A program made the translations under genes and the position numbers. 64,000 bases of DNA from Polytrichum commune (lineage: Eukaryota; Streptophyta; Polytrichopsida; Polytrichales; Polytrichaceae). The stretch's first letter is position 1. Each line of letters opens with the position of its first letter. Location of the stretch: NCBI GenBank assembly GCA_950295325.1, contig OX485806.1, forward strand, positions 53,563,169-53,627,168. Direction: 5' to 3'. Below are positions 31,262 to 42,499 of the stretch, in pieces. Below the pieces are notes generated by a model. The model did not search any database. It saw nothing but the letters and a program-made list of their open reading frames with translations, and had not been told where the DNA came from.

Positions 31262-32228
31262 TGTCGCAACCCTTGCTCATCCCCTTCAAAATCTTGCCAA
31301 TATCCATTTCTAGCAAAGGTTACGAGTAATAACCCTTCGCATACCGCCATGCTAATGGTTAGGTCCTCTCAACCCGGACCTTATAGTTCATAGGAGGGGA
31401 ACCAACCCTCCTACTTTGCTTTTGAGACTCACCCCTTTAATCGGTAACCAATCCTTAGATGTTGATTTCCATATATGGAAGTCCAATCTTATGTTGATCA
31501 TCGCATTGCCTGAGCAACACTATAACAACCCGAAGCATACTAGGCAACTATGGCCTAACATTGGGCCAATGCTCATGGAAGCCGTGCCGTTCGGCCTCGG
31601 GTGGGTGAGGCCACACCACCTCACCCATATAAGCCTCTAGGACTCTACGCGGGGCCCCTATCCCACCGTCAAGACACCTTTTGTCTCTCTTCCAAGAGTT
31701 GGGGCCAAGTAGACATTTTCCCTTAGCTGTTGGGCATAGAAGCCCCCAGCAGCTTCAAACCATCATAACTTCCTTGTATGATGTTTCATGTTAACAAATG
31801 ACCACTCCATCTTCATCTACGCTTCACGTAGATGCCGATGGAATCCTCATTTGCCCCATTGAGGCAAGTATTTGGGAAGTTACGCCTGTTCAAACCTTGG
31901 CAATCCCGGGAACCACTCCCAGACACTGTTGTATCAGGGCAGCGCCCTGAGTGGGACATCGCCCCACTCAAATTTCCATAACTCCTAGCTCACACCTCTG
32001 ATTGAGCTTTATGGAATCACCACGCCATAAGCTATGCATAGCTCATGGCCTTACCCTCGTGCCTCCTAGTCTCCGTGGGTGGGAGGCGTTCCCAACGCCC
32101 GGGGCCCTCACCCACACTAGGATCACTTGGGCCCTCTCACCAACGGCACCACAGGTCCCGCGTGCCATTTCAGGCTCCCCCTTGTGCCCATGGTGTTTTG
32201 GGCACTATTCATGAAGATGTGCGCGACA
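31262..32228 (-). repeat. 5' LTR of the older chromovirus
   Basis: Bounded by TGTCGCAACCC and GCGCGACA. It differs from the young LTRs at many sites: 'gaccactccatcttcatct' is kept, but the palindrome region is rearranged to 'gggcagcgccctgagtggga'. The primer site follows on the minus strand. The right flank is plus-strand RNase H remnant. Confidence 0.88.
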
Positions 32229-32482
32229 CTTGCCACCAAGTGAGGAGCTTAAGAGCAAATTATCTTTGCCGCCCGTGCTTAAGTTCGCAGAGTTTGACAA
32301 ACCTTTTGAGGTGCATACGAGGGAGAGTGATTTTACCATTGGTCAATGTTGATGCAAGATGGATGGCCATTGCATATGGGAGTATGAAGCTTGATGGTTG
32401 TCCAACCTTGCCGGTGAAGGAAACTTGTGATGCAAGGTACGAAAGGGGTAAATTAACTACCCCGAAGCACAAAAACTTTTAT
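32229..32482 (+). pseudogene. Chromovirus RNase H fragment, plus orientation
   Basis: Matches the RNase H unit ('gaggagcttaagagcaaatt', 'cctttgaggtgcatacga', 'gatgttgatgcaagatgg') and then skips to the later 'gggtaaattaactaccccga' block, so an internal deletion is present. It ends at 32482, where a reverse LTR starts. Related plus-strand sequence resumes at 44229. Confidence 0.65.
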
Positions 32483-33084
32483 GTGTCGTAGTCCGGGTGG
32501 AGGCCCAAGGCTTATATGCTCCTTTACTTGAACCCTCCCAAAATCTTATAATCTTTTCCCATTAATCCAATGATATAACTAGAAAACACTAATCATTTTA
32601 TTCAATACATAGAGATGCCAAACATTCACAAATACTTAGGCCTCACTTGCACACAAGTGAAAACAATTCAAATATAAGTCGTGATCTAAGAAATTCTAAC
32701 CCAAGTGCCTTGATCACGTGATGCCTCTCACTCAGGTTCACCACTTGAATAAGCCTCACTTAGACATGCCCACCCACTAAACTTCAACACTAAACTCAAT
32801 ACTACAGTGTGCCTAACACTGGTCCATCCTTGGCTCCCTGCTCTCTTGGGCCCACTAAGCAGCTTCCTAAGTCCGTGGGTGATGACACCGCCCACTTCTT
32901 CCTTCGTCTGAACCCCTAGACTCAACCACTTCACCAATGCGGCCTCCCTTGTTGGCCGAACCCCCAGGACTCAACCCAATCCACCCGCGGTTGATAGCTC
33001 GAGACCCCTGCCGCACTCCGCTAGTTCTGCCTCCCACGCATTCGCCTTTGAGCCCAAGTGTGGTCACTGAACCCAAAGGCCCAG

Positions 33085-34044
33085 TGTGAGCCCAAAATGG
33101 TGCCCACATGTGTTATTAACCCTTTGAAACCATTAGGAGTTACATTTTGATGTTTTATGATTATTCTCAAAAATATAAAAAGAGTGAGGCTTGGTGTGAA
33201 GTTATGTTTAGGCCTTAGGCTTATGTAGTGTAGTTAATTAGAAGCTTAGCGGCATGAAGGAAGTTCTTTGGTTAGGTGAGTGTAGCATGTGGTGGATCAA
33301 GGGAGCTCCTTGAGTTTAAATATTTGAATTGGGATCCATCTTGTTGATTTAGGAGTTGAAGGCTTAGCGGATAGGATAAGAGCCTACGAAGTAAGAGAGG
33401 ATTGAGGGGCTTACTTAGAAGATAGGATAAGAGCCTACAAAGTAGGCAAGGATCGAGGGACTTATCTTGAGCTTTGAGGGTGCTCACCCCTTCCCTTCTC
33501 CTATATATTCCTTTTTTTCACCTTCTTCATTCACTTGTGTTCCTATTCGATATCTCGTCCTTCGCGCTCTTCCATCTTGCACGTGTGGGTGCACACGTGT
33601 GTGTGGGCATATGAGCATGTTGTATTGAGAGGGGAGTGTGGGTAAAGATGAGAGGTTCATACAAGGCCCCCTTACCCTCTGCTTCTCTCTCTCTCTCCCT
33701 CTTGTTGTTCCTCTCATAGAATTGAATTTTGGAATTAGAGTTGTGTGGAAATTAGTAGAAGGATTAGTGGAATTAGTAGAAGGATTAATAGAATTAGTAG
33801 AATTCATAGAGACTTGAATGGGACTTAGTAAGGTTTATTGTAGTAGTTGGTTGACCCTTGAGAAGGCCAATGCTCTACCTATTCAAGAGATTAGCATTAA
33901 TAAAGCATCATGATTTCAAGTGAGTTGGGAGCTTGTTGAGATGGAAGTACATTCCATGTTATCACGAGCTTTGGTATGACACATGTGATTATCAAAACCA
34001 TCATCCGGACTAGGACGTTTAAGGGTGGTGGGTTTGGCCTCACA
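33085..34044 (+). repeat. 5' LTR of the 33-kb gypsy element
   Basis: Starts TGTGAGCCCAAAATGG and ends GGTTTGGCCTCACA. It contains a two-unit direct repeat of 'ggataggataagagcctac' and the group's 'ccggactaggacg' near the 3' end (34006-34018). It carries about 55 bases around 33590-33650 that are absent from the 3' LTR. Confidence 0.92.
33501..33510 (+). promoter_or_regulatory. TATA box in the 5' LTR
   Basis: CTATATATTC follows a pyrimidine tract and precedes a T-rich stretch. It is repeated at the same place in the 3' LTR (about 42918-42927). A promoter role is expected for an LTR. Confidence 0.6.
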
Positions 34045-34048
34045 TAAA

Positions 34049-34066
34049 TGGTGCGTCCGCCGGGAG
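34049..34066 (+). promoter_or_regulatory. Candidate primer-binding site
   Basis: TGGTGCGTCCGCCGGGAG starts four bases after the LTR. It has the TGG start of tRNA-complementary sites and is not the tRNA-Met type. I cannot name the tRNA with certainty. Confidence 0.5.
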
Positions 34067-34881
34067 TGAAGCGGGAAACATACAGGAGGCAATTAAGAAG
34101 ACTTGGAGGTACAAATTTGAAAGAGGGGAAGGAACACTTGAGACGTGGTAAGAATCTATTCTTAAGTTTTTATTTTTTGAATTATTTAGATTAGTTGCAT
34201 TTTGATTATTTCTTTGGGATGGATTGCATTGTGATTTATGCAATTTCATTTTGAGGAAGGAGCACGGCAAAGGTGTGTCTGCATCCTTTTTGGGAATTTG
34301 CTAAGGACATAAAATGAACTTACGATCGATTAGTTCACGAAGACTTTAGAGGGATAATTAATTTTAGGAAAATTAGACTTTGACACCCACCCGGGGTAAG
34401 TCTCCAAGTCTTGGGACTTGAGAGTTGATGCTATAGATTAGAATTGTTAGTTAGAAATTGTGATTGGGATGTCCCATTGATTCACGGTCGAGGGGAGTGC
34501 TAACTTACAGGGGGAAACGATTGCTTAAGGTACGACGACTTCTTCAAAGTGAAATTATTAATTAATTAATTAATGATTTTAGTATTCATCTTTATCGTTA
34601 TCCGTTGTAGAGGGTAATTCCCTAGTCATAGCATTGTGTTGAAGACAAGAGGGTGATGCCTCGGTCTTTAATATGGTGCATGACGAAGGTCAGCCCCTCA
34701 CTCTCGGTATTGTGATGAGTGTCAATTTGAAGAATAGCACGGAGGTGATTATTCGGCTTGACTAAGAATTGACATGAACATGCCTATCCCATGTTTGGGA
34801 TTTTTCATTTAAGTGGGCTTGTAGGTTCTCTTTCCTCACCTCCATAATTTTTAAGTCACACCAAGGAAAATGATAATATTA
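34067..34881 (+). other. Untranslated leader of the 33-kb gypsy element
   Basis: About 0.8 kb between the primer site and the first gag ATG. No feature is recognised beyond AT-rich stretches and several short upstream ATGs. Confidence 0.6.
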
Positions 34882-37339
34882 ATGAGTGAAGGTAGTGAGG
34901 AGTATGATTGGTCAAATGAGGGTTGATCGATTCTTTGGGGAATACAAGATAAGACTCGATCCCAAAAACCATGCTTGACATTAGGATTAGAAAGATCTAG
35001 ACGTAGAAGGAGATTATCTAGGATTAGTGTAGACGATGTTATGGACGATGTTGATGTTAGATTAGAAAGTTGTTTGAATGTCGAGCCTAGTATTAGATCA
35101 TTGTTAGATACATTAGAATCGGAGGCTCAACTTGAGAAAGAGGCAAGTCCTTCTAAGTTGAGTGGTGAGAAATTCCGATAAACGTTGATAGGGGGTTACA
35201 AGGGAGCGCACCGGTTACCATAGATCCGGATCGAGGGATGGATCCACCACCCATACCTCCTATGCCACCCATTGATCCATTGGTTAGGCCGAGAGGCTTA
35301 CCAATCATGGTTCCACAAAACTTACAAGCGGTGGACATGCCTTCCCACCTTCCTAAATTTTATGGAACTAAGGATGAGGATCCTTCTAGGCATATGGAGA
35401 TGTACATGGAGAGGTTAGCTAGTTCACTCGTGACTAATCCGGGGTATTGGCTAGTATGGTTCCCAACCACTTTAGAGGGTGAGGCTTATGAGTGGTATAG
35501 GGATCATGCCGAGGGATATTTTAGAGGATGGAACCAATTACAAAGGGAGTTTTTGAACGAGTTTCGTCCGGAGGTTGGTCAAAGCACGACTTTGAGGGCA
35601 TTAACTTCATTGAAGCAAGGTAGGGAAGAGGAGATTTCGGCTTACATTAGGAGATTTGATTTAGTATGTACATGATTTGTGGGCACCATGCTTAACGATG
35701 ACACACTAAAACAATTCTTCATTCAAGTATTCTTTAAATCGGGAACAATTAGGGGTGTTCTTGAAAGAAATCCTCACACATTGGTGGATGCCAAGCGGGC
35801 GGCTAGAGAGATAAATAGTTTGGATAAAGATCACGAGAGATTGTGGAGAAGGGAAGATGAATTGATACCTCAATTCATTCTCATTCGACCTAGGGTGGTC
35901 ACGGGAGAACTGGTCAAGTATAAGAGTCAAGTTCCTTATGCTATGGTCGAGACGGGTCCAAGTCCTTTAGCGGTTAGAGAACCGGCGCCACTTCTAGCAT
36001 TACCGGCCCCTAGAGCGGATCCTCACCTTGAGGAAGTGGAGAGAAGGTTGGGTGCTAGTCAATTGGAATTTCAAGAGGTCATGATCAAGCAAATGCAAAG
36101 CCTTAGTGATCAAATGTCGTTGATGATCAAGAGTCAATAGCCGGGACCTCCTCCCCCAATTGAGTCGAGTAGACATTCGTCGGGTTTATGGTGTGTGCAA
36201 TGTGGCCAACCGGGCCACACTCGTCAATTTTGTAGAAGTAGACAAAACCGTGATCATCGGAAAAACGGTGGTCCACCTCCATAAAATCAACGAGGCTAAG
36301 CACAACCTCAATATGGTCAAGGAAACAATAGGGGTCCTCCTCTTAGGGGTCAAGGTGGTCAAGACAATGAAAAGAAGGAGTTCCATCCATTTTGTAGAAG
36401 GTGGTCAAGACAATGAAAAGAAGGAGTTCCATCCATTTTGTAGAAGGTGGTCAAGACAATGAAAAGAAGGAGTTCCATCCATTTTGTAGAAGGTGGTCAA
36501 GACAATGAAAAGAAGGAGTTCCATCCATTTTGTAGAAGGTGGTCAAGACAATGAAAAGAAGGAGTTCCATCCATTTTGTAGAAGGTGGTCAAAACAATGA
36601 AAAGAAGGAGTTCCATCCATTTTGTAGAAGGTGGTCAAGACAATGAAAAGAAGGAGTTCCATCCATTTTGTAGAAGGTGGTCAAAACAATGAAAAGAAGG
36701 AGTTCCATCCATTTTGTAGAAGGTGGTCAAGACAATGAAAAGAAGGAGTTCCATCCATTTTGTAGAAGGTGGCATGCCCAAGGTCAATGTTGGTCCGAAG
36801 GGCAAGGTTATGGTTGTAGTAATTGTGGCGGAAGTCATCCTTCGGACAAATGTCGTCAACCGGACAAGGTTATTAATGTACCTTACCCGGTGGCCAATCC
36901 ACAACAACAAGCGCGAGACAACATGAGGAAAGCTGGACCACCGAATGATCTTAGGCCACCGAATTTGTACTATGACCATGGTAATGCAAGACAAACGTTT
37001 CATCCATCGGCGGGATTACAAACGTCGAACGGGTACATTCCGATTCAAAGTAGACAAGGAGGTCTACAAAACTTTGACAATAGGCGCCAAGCCCCTCCTA
37101 CAGATCCGGGTCTGTCTAATTCTCAAGACGTTAGATTTATGGATGGTGTGATGGATGCTCATTATGATGACACGCTTCCTCTCCCAATAGGGATTGGAGA
37201 GGAACAAGGTCAATGGCCTCCACATACCAATACCATCACCTATGAGTTGAGAAATCTAGATGATGAGGTCATTCATGAGGCACCAGCTTTGGCGGTCACA
37301 ACTAGGGCTATGAAGGAGAAAAATCCATTAGAGGTATGA
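34882..37339 (+). pseudogene. gag of the 33-kb gypsy element, broken
   Basis: Starts MSEGSEEYDW at 34882. The first frame is stopped by TGA 34924, continues with an Arg-rich stretch (ERSRRRRRLS) and shifts frame near 35170. The retrotransposon gag domain follows (35330-35670; PTTLEGEAYEWYRDH, LREFLNEF-like), with in-frame TGA 35673, TAG 36138 and TAA near 36282. A zinc knuckle reads CVQCGQPGHTRQFC (36192-36233) and a second reads CSNCGGSHPSDKC (about 36815-36853). Between them a 46-bp sequence is repeated nine times and changes the frame. The last piece (36677-37339) is in frame with pol but separated from it by TGA 37337-37339. Gag forms the capsid in which the RNA is copied. Confidence 0.8.
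36354..36767 (+). repeat. 46-bp tandem array in gag, nine near-identical units
   Basis: Units start at 36354, 36400, 36446, 36492, 36538, 36584, 36630, 36676 and 36722 with 'ggtggtcaagacaatg' (two have 'caaaacaatg'). The unit encodes NEKKEFHPFCRR in one frame. A single unit would keep gag open into the second zinc knuckle, but nine units (eight extra, 368 bases) shift the frame by two. The near identity of units shows recent expansion. Confidence 0.95.
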
Positions 37340-40300
37340 GTGGAGGGTCAAGAAGAATATTCTTCAGACGAACGCATTAACATTTCCGAATTGGACAAGG
37401 TGGCTAGAGTGGCTAGGAGGGTCACTAAAAAGTTCGAAAAGGAGAATGTGATTCTCAATGATAGGGAGAGACCTAATGTCGTTCATGATTTAGAGGGTAG
37501 TGATATGGGAGAATGGGAAGGACCGGAAATTCCTTTGGATGAGTTTGATGGTGTCGGCAATGCCAAAGTGGAGAAGTCAAGTGTGTATGATTTATGGGCC
37601 GACTTTAGTTCGCTCAAGGCGGACATAACCTTTGGACAACTATTGGAGATTTCATCCGTCGCACGGAAGACTCTCAAGGACGGTATGCCGGTGAATAGAA
37701 GAACTAGGAATGTGAAAACTAGAGTTGCCGCTAGAATTCAATCACAAGGAGGTCGCGATGTGAAGGCTATAGAGATAGAGGTCATCATAGTGGACAAGGT
37801 GGTTCCCAATGTACTTGTGGATGGAGGTAGTAGTTTGAACATCTTGCCGGAACACACTATGAGGAAATTGGGTCTTGGTCTTACGGGATTTTCACCTTTG
37901 ATTATAAACATGGCAAATCAAAGCTCAACCATACATTTGGGAATGATTAAGGATTGTAGGATGACCACTGGGGGAGAGGAGTATTTAGTCACGTTTCATG
38001 TGATTAAGATGCATTCCAACAAGGACACATTCTCCATCTTGTTGGGAAGGCCTTGGTTGAGAATGGCGGATGCCATAGTAAATTGGGGAGGGGCCCCGCC
38101 ATCCATTACTTATGGTCCTAAGGATAATCGAGTCATAGTGTCAATTGGGTCATTAGGAGGATGGATGAAGAAAGAATTGTACCTACCATTGGAGAAGGAA
38201 GATGTTGACAAAGCCAAGGATGAGAGAGGGGAGGCTCTAGTGGGAGTTGTTCATCCCAAAAGTCAAAACACTATCATGGATTCGGGTTCGGGAGGTTTAG
38301 GTCTTAGGTTCTACCATTATGGGCATAATGGGGAGTATGCACAATGGTTAAGGGAATATCCCGAGTCGGAGTTCGATATATTGGCAACATCTCACCATCC
38401 ATGTTTGACTGATGAAAGGATTAGTTCCAGTGGCGAGGATTGTTCGTTGTTGGAGCCATGTGAGGTGCTCACCGAAGAGGAGTGGATTTTAGGGGGTTTG
38501 ACGCCTTGGGTGGATAGTGATGTTAATCTAATACACATGGATGGGACTCAAGAGGAGGAGGCTATCTTGGAAGCTTCTAAATTAGAGGAACCTTTACATT
38601 TTTGGACTACGTCTACAGGGATAGTTGTCGGTCACGATATCAAGGATTATCCCAATGTGCCGGCGGATTGGTATAGAAACAAAGATGAGCAAATCCACGT
38701 GTCGGAGGCGGATTGGCGGTATGTGGATGTGAAGTTGAAGAATGGCAAGGTCCGCCAAATGAAGATGGGGTCTAAATTGAAGGAGAAGGAGGTTAGGGAG
38801 TATAGCGAATTGGTAGATGAATTTAGCGACAACTTCGCTTGGTCATACGATGAACTTAAGGGGATTCCTAGAGAGATGATGGAACATCGTATTCCTTTGA
38901 TTCCGGGAGCAAAGCCAATTAGACAAAAAAGAAGAAGGATGAACCCGAAATTACAATTGGTGGTTAAAGCGGAATTGGAGAGATTGTTGAAGGTCGGGTT
39001 TATTAAGCCAGTGGAAATTACGGATTGGGTGTCTCCAATGGTTTTGGTGAAGAAAAAGAACGGAAAGTTAAGGGTGTGTGTCGATTATAGGAAATTGAAC
39101 GCGTGCACACAAAAAGATCATTTCCCCTTACCATTTATCATGTTGCTACTTAAGGAGGTGGAAGGTCGTGCAAGATATACTTTTATGGATGGGTATGCTG
39201 GCTACAACCAAATTTCGATCGCCCTACAAGATATCCATAAGACGGCTTTCACTACACTTTGGGGGACTTTTGTGTGGATTGTAATGCCATTTGGGCTATG
39301 TAATGCCCCGGCTACTTTCCAACGATTAGTTATGTACATCTTCAACGACTTGTTGTTTAAATCCATGACCGTGTTTGTGGATGATTTTAGCACTCAAAGT
39401 AATGTGAGTGATCACTTACATTATGTTAGAGAGATGTTGGTGAGGTGTAGGAAGATGAGGTTAGCTTTGAACCCGGATAAAACATTTTTGGGAGTCAATA
39501 GGGTAGTATTGCTAGGCTATATTGTTAGTAAAAAAAGAAGGAAACCGGATCCGGAAAAGGTTGTGGCCATAAGCGAGTTGGAGACTCCAACCAATTCCAA
39601 AGGGACCTCTAAATTGCTAGGGCGTGTTGGATGGTACCGGGAACTCATTCCAAATTTTTCAAAGATAGCGGTCCCTATTACACAATTGCTCAAAAAAAAT
39701 GTCAAGTTTGAGTGGACGGATGCATACCAAAAGGCTTTCGAGGAGTTGAGGGATAAATTAAGTACTTATCCCGTTTTGAGGCCACCCGATTGGAATAAAC
39801 CCTTTCATGTTTTTTGTGACGCTAGCAATGTGGCGGTGGGTAGCGCACTTTGTCAATCTACGGGAGAAAAAGAAAAAGGTCAACCCATTGCTTACGCTAG
39901 CAAGCAATTGACACCGGCCGAACGAAATAATTCAACCACCGAGAGGGAATGCCTAGCAATGGTGTTCTCGGTGGAAAAATTTAGACATTACCTCTTGTGT
40001 AACCCGGTGGTCTTCTTCGTGGATCACATGGCCATTAAGTATTTGGTAAACAAGGCGGACCTAAGTGGTAGGTTAGCGAGGTGGGTTTTGCTATTAGAGG
40101 AATTTGATTACACGGTGGAATATAAACCGGGTTGCATGCACTTGCAAGCCGACCACTTGTCTAGGTTGTCGGAAAAGATGGGAGAAAATCCGGTGGATGA
40201 TAGGTTAGTGGATGACGATTTCTTTGTTGTTACTTCAAAACCGGATTGGTACGCGGGCATCGTGGAATTCTTGACGACCCAAACGTTGCCCGAGGAGTGG

Positions 40301-40762
40301 TCCAAGGAAGAGAGAAGAAAAGTGAGAATTAATAGTAGATATTTCATTGTGTTGGGACATAGGTTGTTTAGGAACGGAACCGACGGTCTACTTAGGATGT
40401 GTGTGTCCGCAACGGAGGTTCCTTCCATTTTATTGGCATGCCACGATAGCGCATGCGGTGGGCATTTCTCGGGTCAACTCACCGGCCAAAAAATTCTTAG
40501 GGCGGGTTACTTTTGGCCTACGATATTTAAGGATGCACATGATTACGTAAAAAAATGTGATGCTTGCCAAAGGTATGCCCGAAACGATCTCCGCATGGAG
40601 TTGCCACTCCATGTATCGTTACCGCTAGTTCCCTTTGAGAAATGGAGAATCGATTATGTCGGCGAAGTCCATCCCCATTCCTCAAAAGGGATGGCCTACA
40701 TTGTGTTCGCCACCGAGTACCTTACCAAATGGGCGGAGGCTAAATGTCGCAACCCTTGCTAA
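37340..40762 (+). CDS. pol polyprotein (protease, reverse transcriptase, RNase H, integrase N-part), interrupted by an LTR
   Basis: An open frame of 1140 codons; the first codon is GTG after a TGA, so it was probably reached by readthrough or is part of gag-pol. Protease: VLVDGGSSLNIL (about residue 160) holds the active-site Asp-Gly. Reverse transcriptase: VCVDYRKLNACTQKDHFPLP (about 585) and the FVDDF catalytic pair (about 677). RNase H: VFCDASNVAVGSALC, STTERECLAMV and FFVDH (about 830-900). Integrase zinc-binding HHCC: HDSACGGHF...CDACQRY (about 1034-1076). The first core Asp is in WRIDYVGEV. The frame runs into the solo LTR at 40745. Protease to RNase H look intact. The protein copies element RNA to DNA and integrates it. 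Confidence 0.92.
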   Translation: MEGQEEYSSDERINISELDKVARVARRVTKKFEKENVILNDRERPNVVHDLEGSDMGEWEGPEIPLDEFDGVGNAKVEKSSVYDLWADFSSLKADITFGQLLEISSVARKTLKDGMPVNRRTRNVKTRVAARIQSQGGRDVKAIEIEVIIVDKVVPNVLVDGGSSLNILPEHTMRKLGLGLTGFSPLIINMANQSSTIHLGMIKDCRMTTGGEEYLVTFHVIKMHSNKDTFSILLGRPWLRMADAIVNWGGAPPSITYGPKDNRVIVSIGSLGGWMKKELYLPLEKEDVDKAKDERGEALVGVVHPKSQNTIMDSGSGGLGLRFYHYGHNGEYAQWLREYPESEFDILATSHHPCLTDERISSSGEDCSLLEPCEVLTEEEWILGGLTPWVDSDVNLIHMDGTQEEEAILEASKLEEPLHFWTTSTGIVVGHDIKDYPNVPADWYRNKDEQIHVSEADWRYVDVKLKNGKVRQMKMGSKLKEKEVREYSELVDEFSDNFAWSYDELKGIPREMMEHRIPLIPGAKPIRQKRRRMNPKLQLVVKAELERLLKVGFIKPVEITDWVSPMVLVKKKNGKLRVCVDYRKLNACTQKDHFPLPFIMLLLKEVEGRARYTFMDGYAGYNQISIALQDIHKTAFTTLWGTFVWIVMPFGLCNAPATFQRLVMYIFNDLLFKSMTVFVDDFSTQSNVSDHLHYVREMLVRCRKMRLALNPDKTFLGVNRVVLLGYIVSKKRRKPDPEKVVAISELETPTNSKGTSKLLGRVGWYRELIPNFSKIAVPITQLLKKNVKFEWTDAYQKAFEELRDKLSTYPVLRPPDWNKPFHVFCDASNVAVGSALCQSTGEKEKGQPIAYASKQLTPAERNNSTTERECLAMVFSVEKFRHYLLCNPVVFFVDHMAIKYLVNKADLSGRLARWVLLLEEFDYTVEYKPGCMHLQADHLSRLSEKMGENPVDDRLVDDDFFVVTSKPDWYAGIVEFLTTQTLPEEWSKEERRKVRINSRYFIVLGHRLFRNGTDGLLRMCVSATEVPSILLACHDSACGGHFSGQLTGQKILRAGYFWPTIFKDAHDYVKKCDACQRYARNDLRMELPLHVSLPLVPFEKWRIDYVGEVHPHSSKGMAYIVFATEYLTKWAEAKCRNPC

Positions 40763-41717
40763 GCCCCCTTGACAATCTTGCCAATTTTCAATTTTAGCAA
40801 AGGTTACGAGCGCTAACCATTCGCGTTCCGCCATGCTAATGGTTAGCTCCTCCTACCCCGGATCATATAGTTCATAGGAGGGAACCAACCCTCCTACTTT
40901 GCTTTTGGGACTCACCCCTTAATCGGTAACCATTCCTTAGATGTGGATTTCCATCCATGGAAGTCCAATCCTATGTTGATCATCGCATTGCCGGAGCAAC
41001 ACTACAACAACCCGAACCATACTAGCCAACTTGGCCTCACATTGGGCCAATGCCCATGGATGCCTTGCCGTTTGGCCTCGGGTGGGTGAAGCCACACCAC
41101 CTCACCCATATAAGCCTCTAGGACTTCACGCGGGGCCCCTACCCCACCGTCAACCAACCTCTTGTCTCTCTACCAAGAGTTGGGGCCAAGTGGACATTTT
41201 CCTTTAGCTGCTGGGCCTAGAACCCCCCCAGCAGCTTCAGACCATCATAACTTCCTTGTTTGATGTCTGATCATAACAACCAACCACTCCATCCTCATCT
41301 ACGCTTCACGTAGATGCCGATGGACTCCTCACTTGCCCCATTTGAGCAAGTCTTGGGGAAGTTATGCCTGTTTGAACCTTGGCAGTCCCGGGAATCACTC
41401 CCAGGCACTGCTGTACCAGGGCGCTGTCCCGGGACAGCGCCCCACTCAAATGGCCATAACTCCTAGCTCACACCTCCGATTGAGGTGTTCTTGAGCTTTC
41501 TAGAATCACCACGCCATGAGCTACGCATAACTCATGGCCTTACCCTTGTGCCTACTAATCTTCGTGGGTGGGAGGCGTTCCCAACGCCCGGGGCCCTCAC
41601 CCACACTAGGATCACTTGGGCCCTCTCACCAACGGCGTCACAAGTCCCGGGTGTCACTCCAGGGTCCCCCTTTTGCCCATGGTGTTTCGGGCACTCCTCA
41701 TGGAGAGGTGCGCGACA
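40745..41717 (-). repeat. Chromovirus solo LTR inserted in integrase
   Basis: 973 bp, TGTCGCAACCC to GCGCGACA, with the exact 5-bp duplication ctaaa (40740-40744 and 41718-41722). LTR plus duplication is 978 bases, a multiple of three, so the downstream integrase is in the same phase, but the LTR carries stops. It is younger than its host element. Confidence 0.95.
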
Positions 41718-42466
41718 CTAAAGCGGTGAAAACGGACACGGCGGAGCACGCGGCCACATTTATGTATGAAAACATAATTTGAAGGTTCGGAGTGCCAAAA
41801 ATTCTAGTGAGCGATTGGGGGAAGCATTTTTTGAATTCCTTAATTCGAGAAATGACCGATAAGTTTAAAATTGACCATCGCAAGACTACCCCTTACCACC
41901 CCCAAACCAACGGTCAAACGGAGCGAGTCAATGGCATCTTGGTAAGTATCCTACGCAAGATGGTTTTGGACTAAAAAAGGGATTGGGATACGAAATTAAC
42001 CGCGGCACTATAGGCATACCAGACAACCTACAAGGTGACTACCCACGCTACACCTATTTCATTGGTATACGGTTTAGAGGCCACACTTCCGATTGAGGAT
42101 GAAGTGGAATCACTTAGGGTGGCCATAGGTTCGCGACTTACCGAAAAACAATCCTTGAGGAATAGGCTCACCGACTTGGAGGACCTTGACGAGCGCAGAC
42201 GGACGACCGCTCAACACATCGAGGCGATTCAACGGCGAATAAAAATCATCTTCGACAAAAGGCATAAGAGAAGGGCACTCCAACCGGAAATGATGGTGAT
42301 GATACAAGACGCGCGAAAACTTGAGTTCCCTGCAAAATTTGACGCAGTTTGGTTGGGGCCTTACCTCGTGCATGTGGTTTTTCCCAATAACTTACTCCAA
42401 TTGAAAACCTTGAATGACGAACTCTTTCCTACCCGCCCTTCGGGGAGTAGGTGTAAGGAGTACTAG
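41718..42466 (+). pseudogene. Integrase core and C-terminal part, after the solo LTR
   Basis: Continues the pol frame. The second catalytic Asp is in LVSDWGKHF and the Glu in QTNGQTERVN. A GPY-type C-terminus follows (VWLGPYLVHVV), ending PSGSRCKEY and TAG. In-frame stops lie at 41780 (TAA-TTTGA region, after the string MYENII), near 41972 (after KMVLD) and at 42011. No chromodomain is present. Even without the LTR, this integrase would be inactive. Confidence 0.8.
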
Positions 42467-42499
42467 GCTTGAATCGACACTTACCTTCAGAGTAAATTA

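Noticed and set aside
36354..36767. CRISPR-like array
   Set aside because: Units are contiguous without spacers and lie inside a retrotransposon gag gene.
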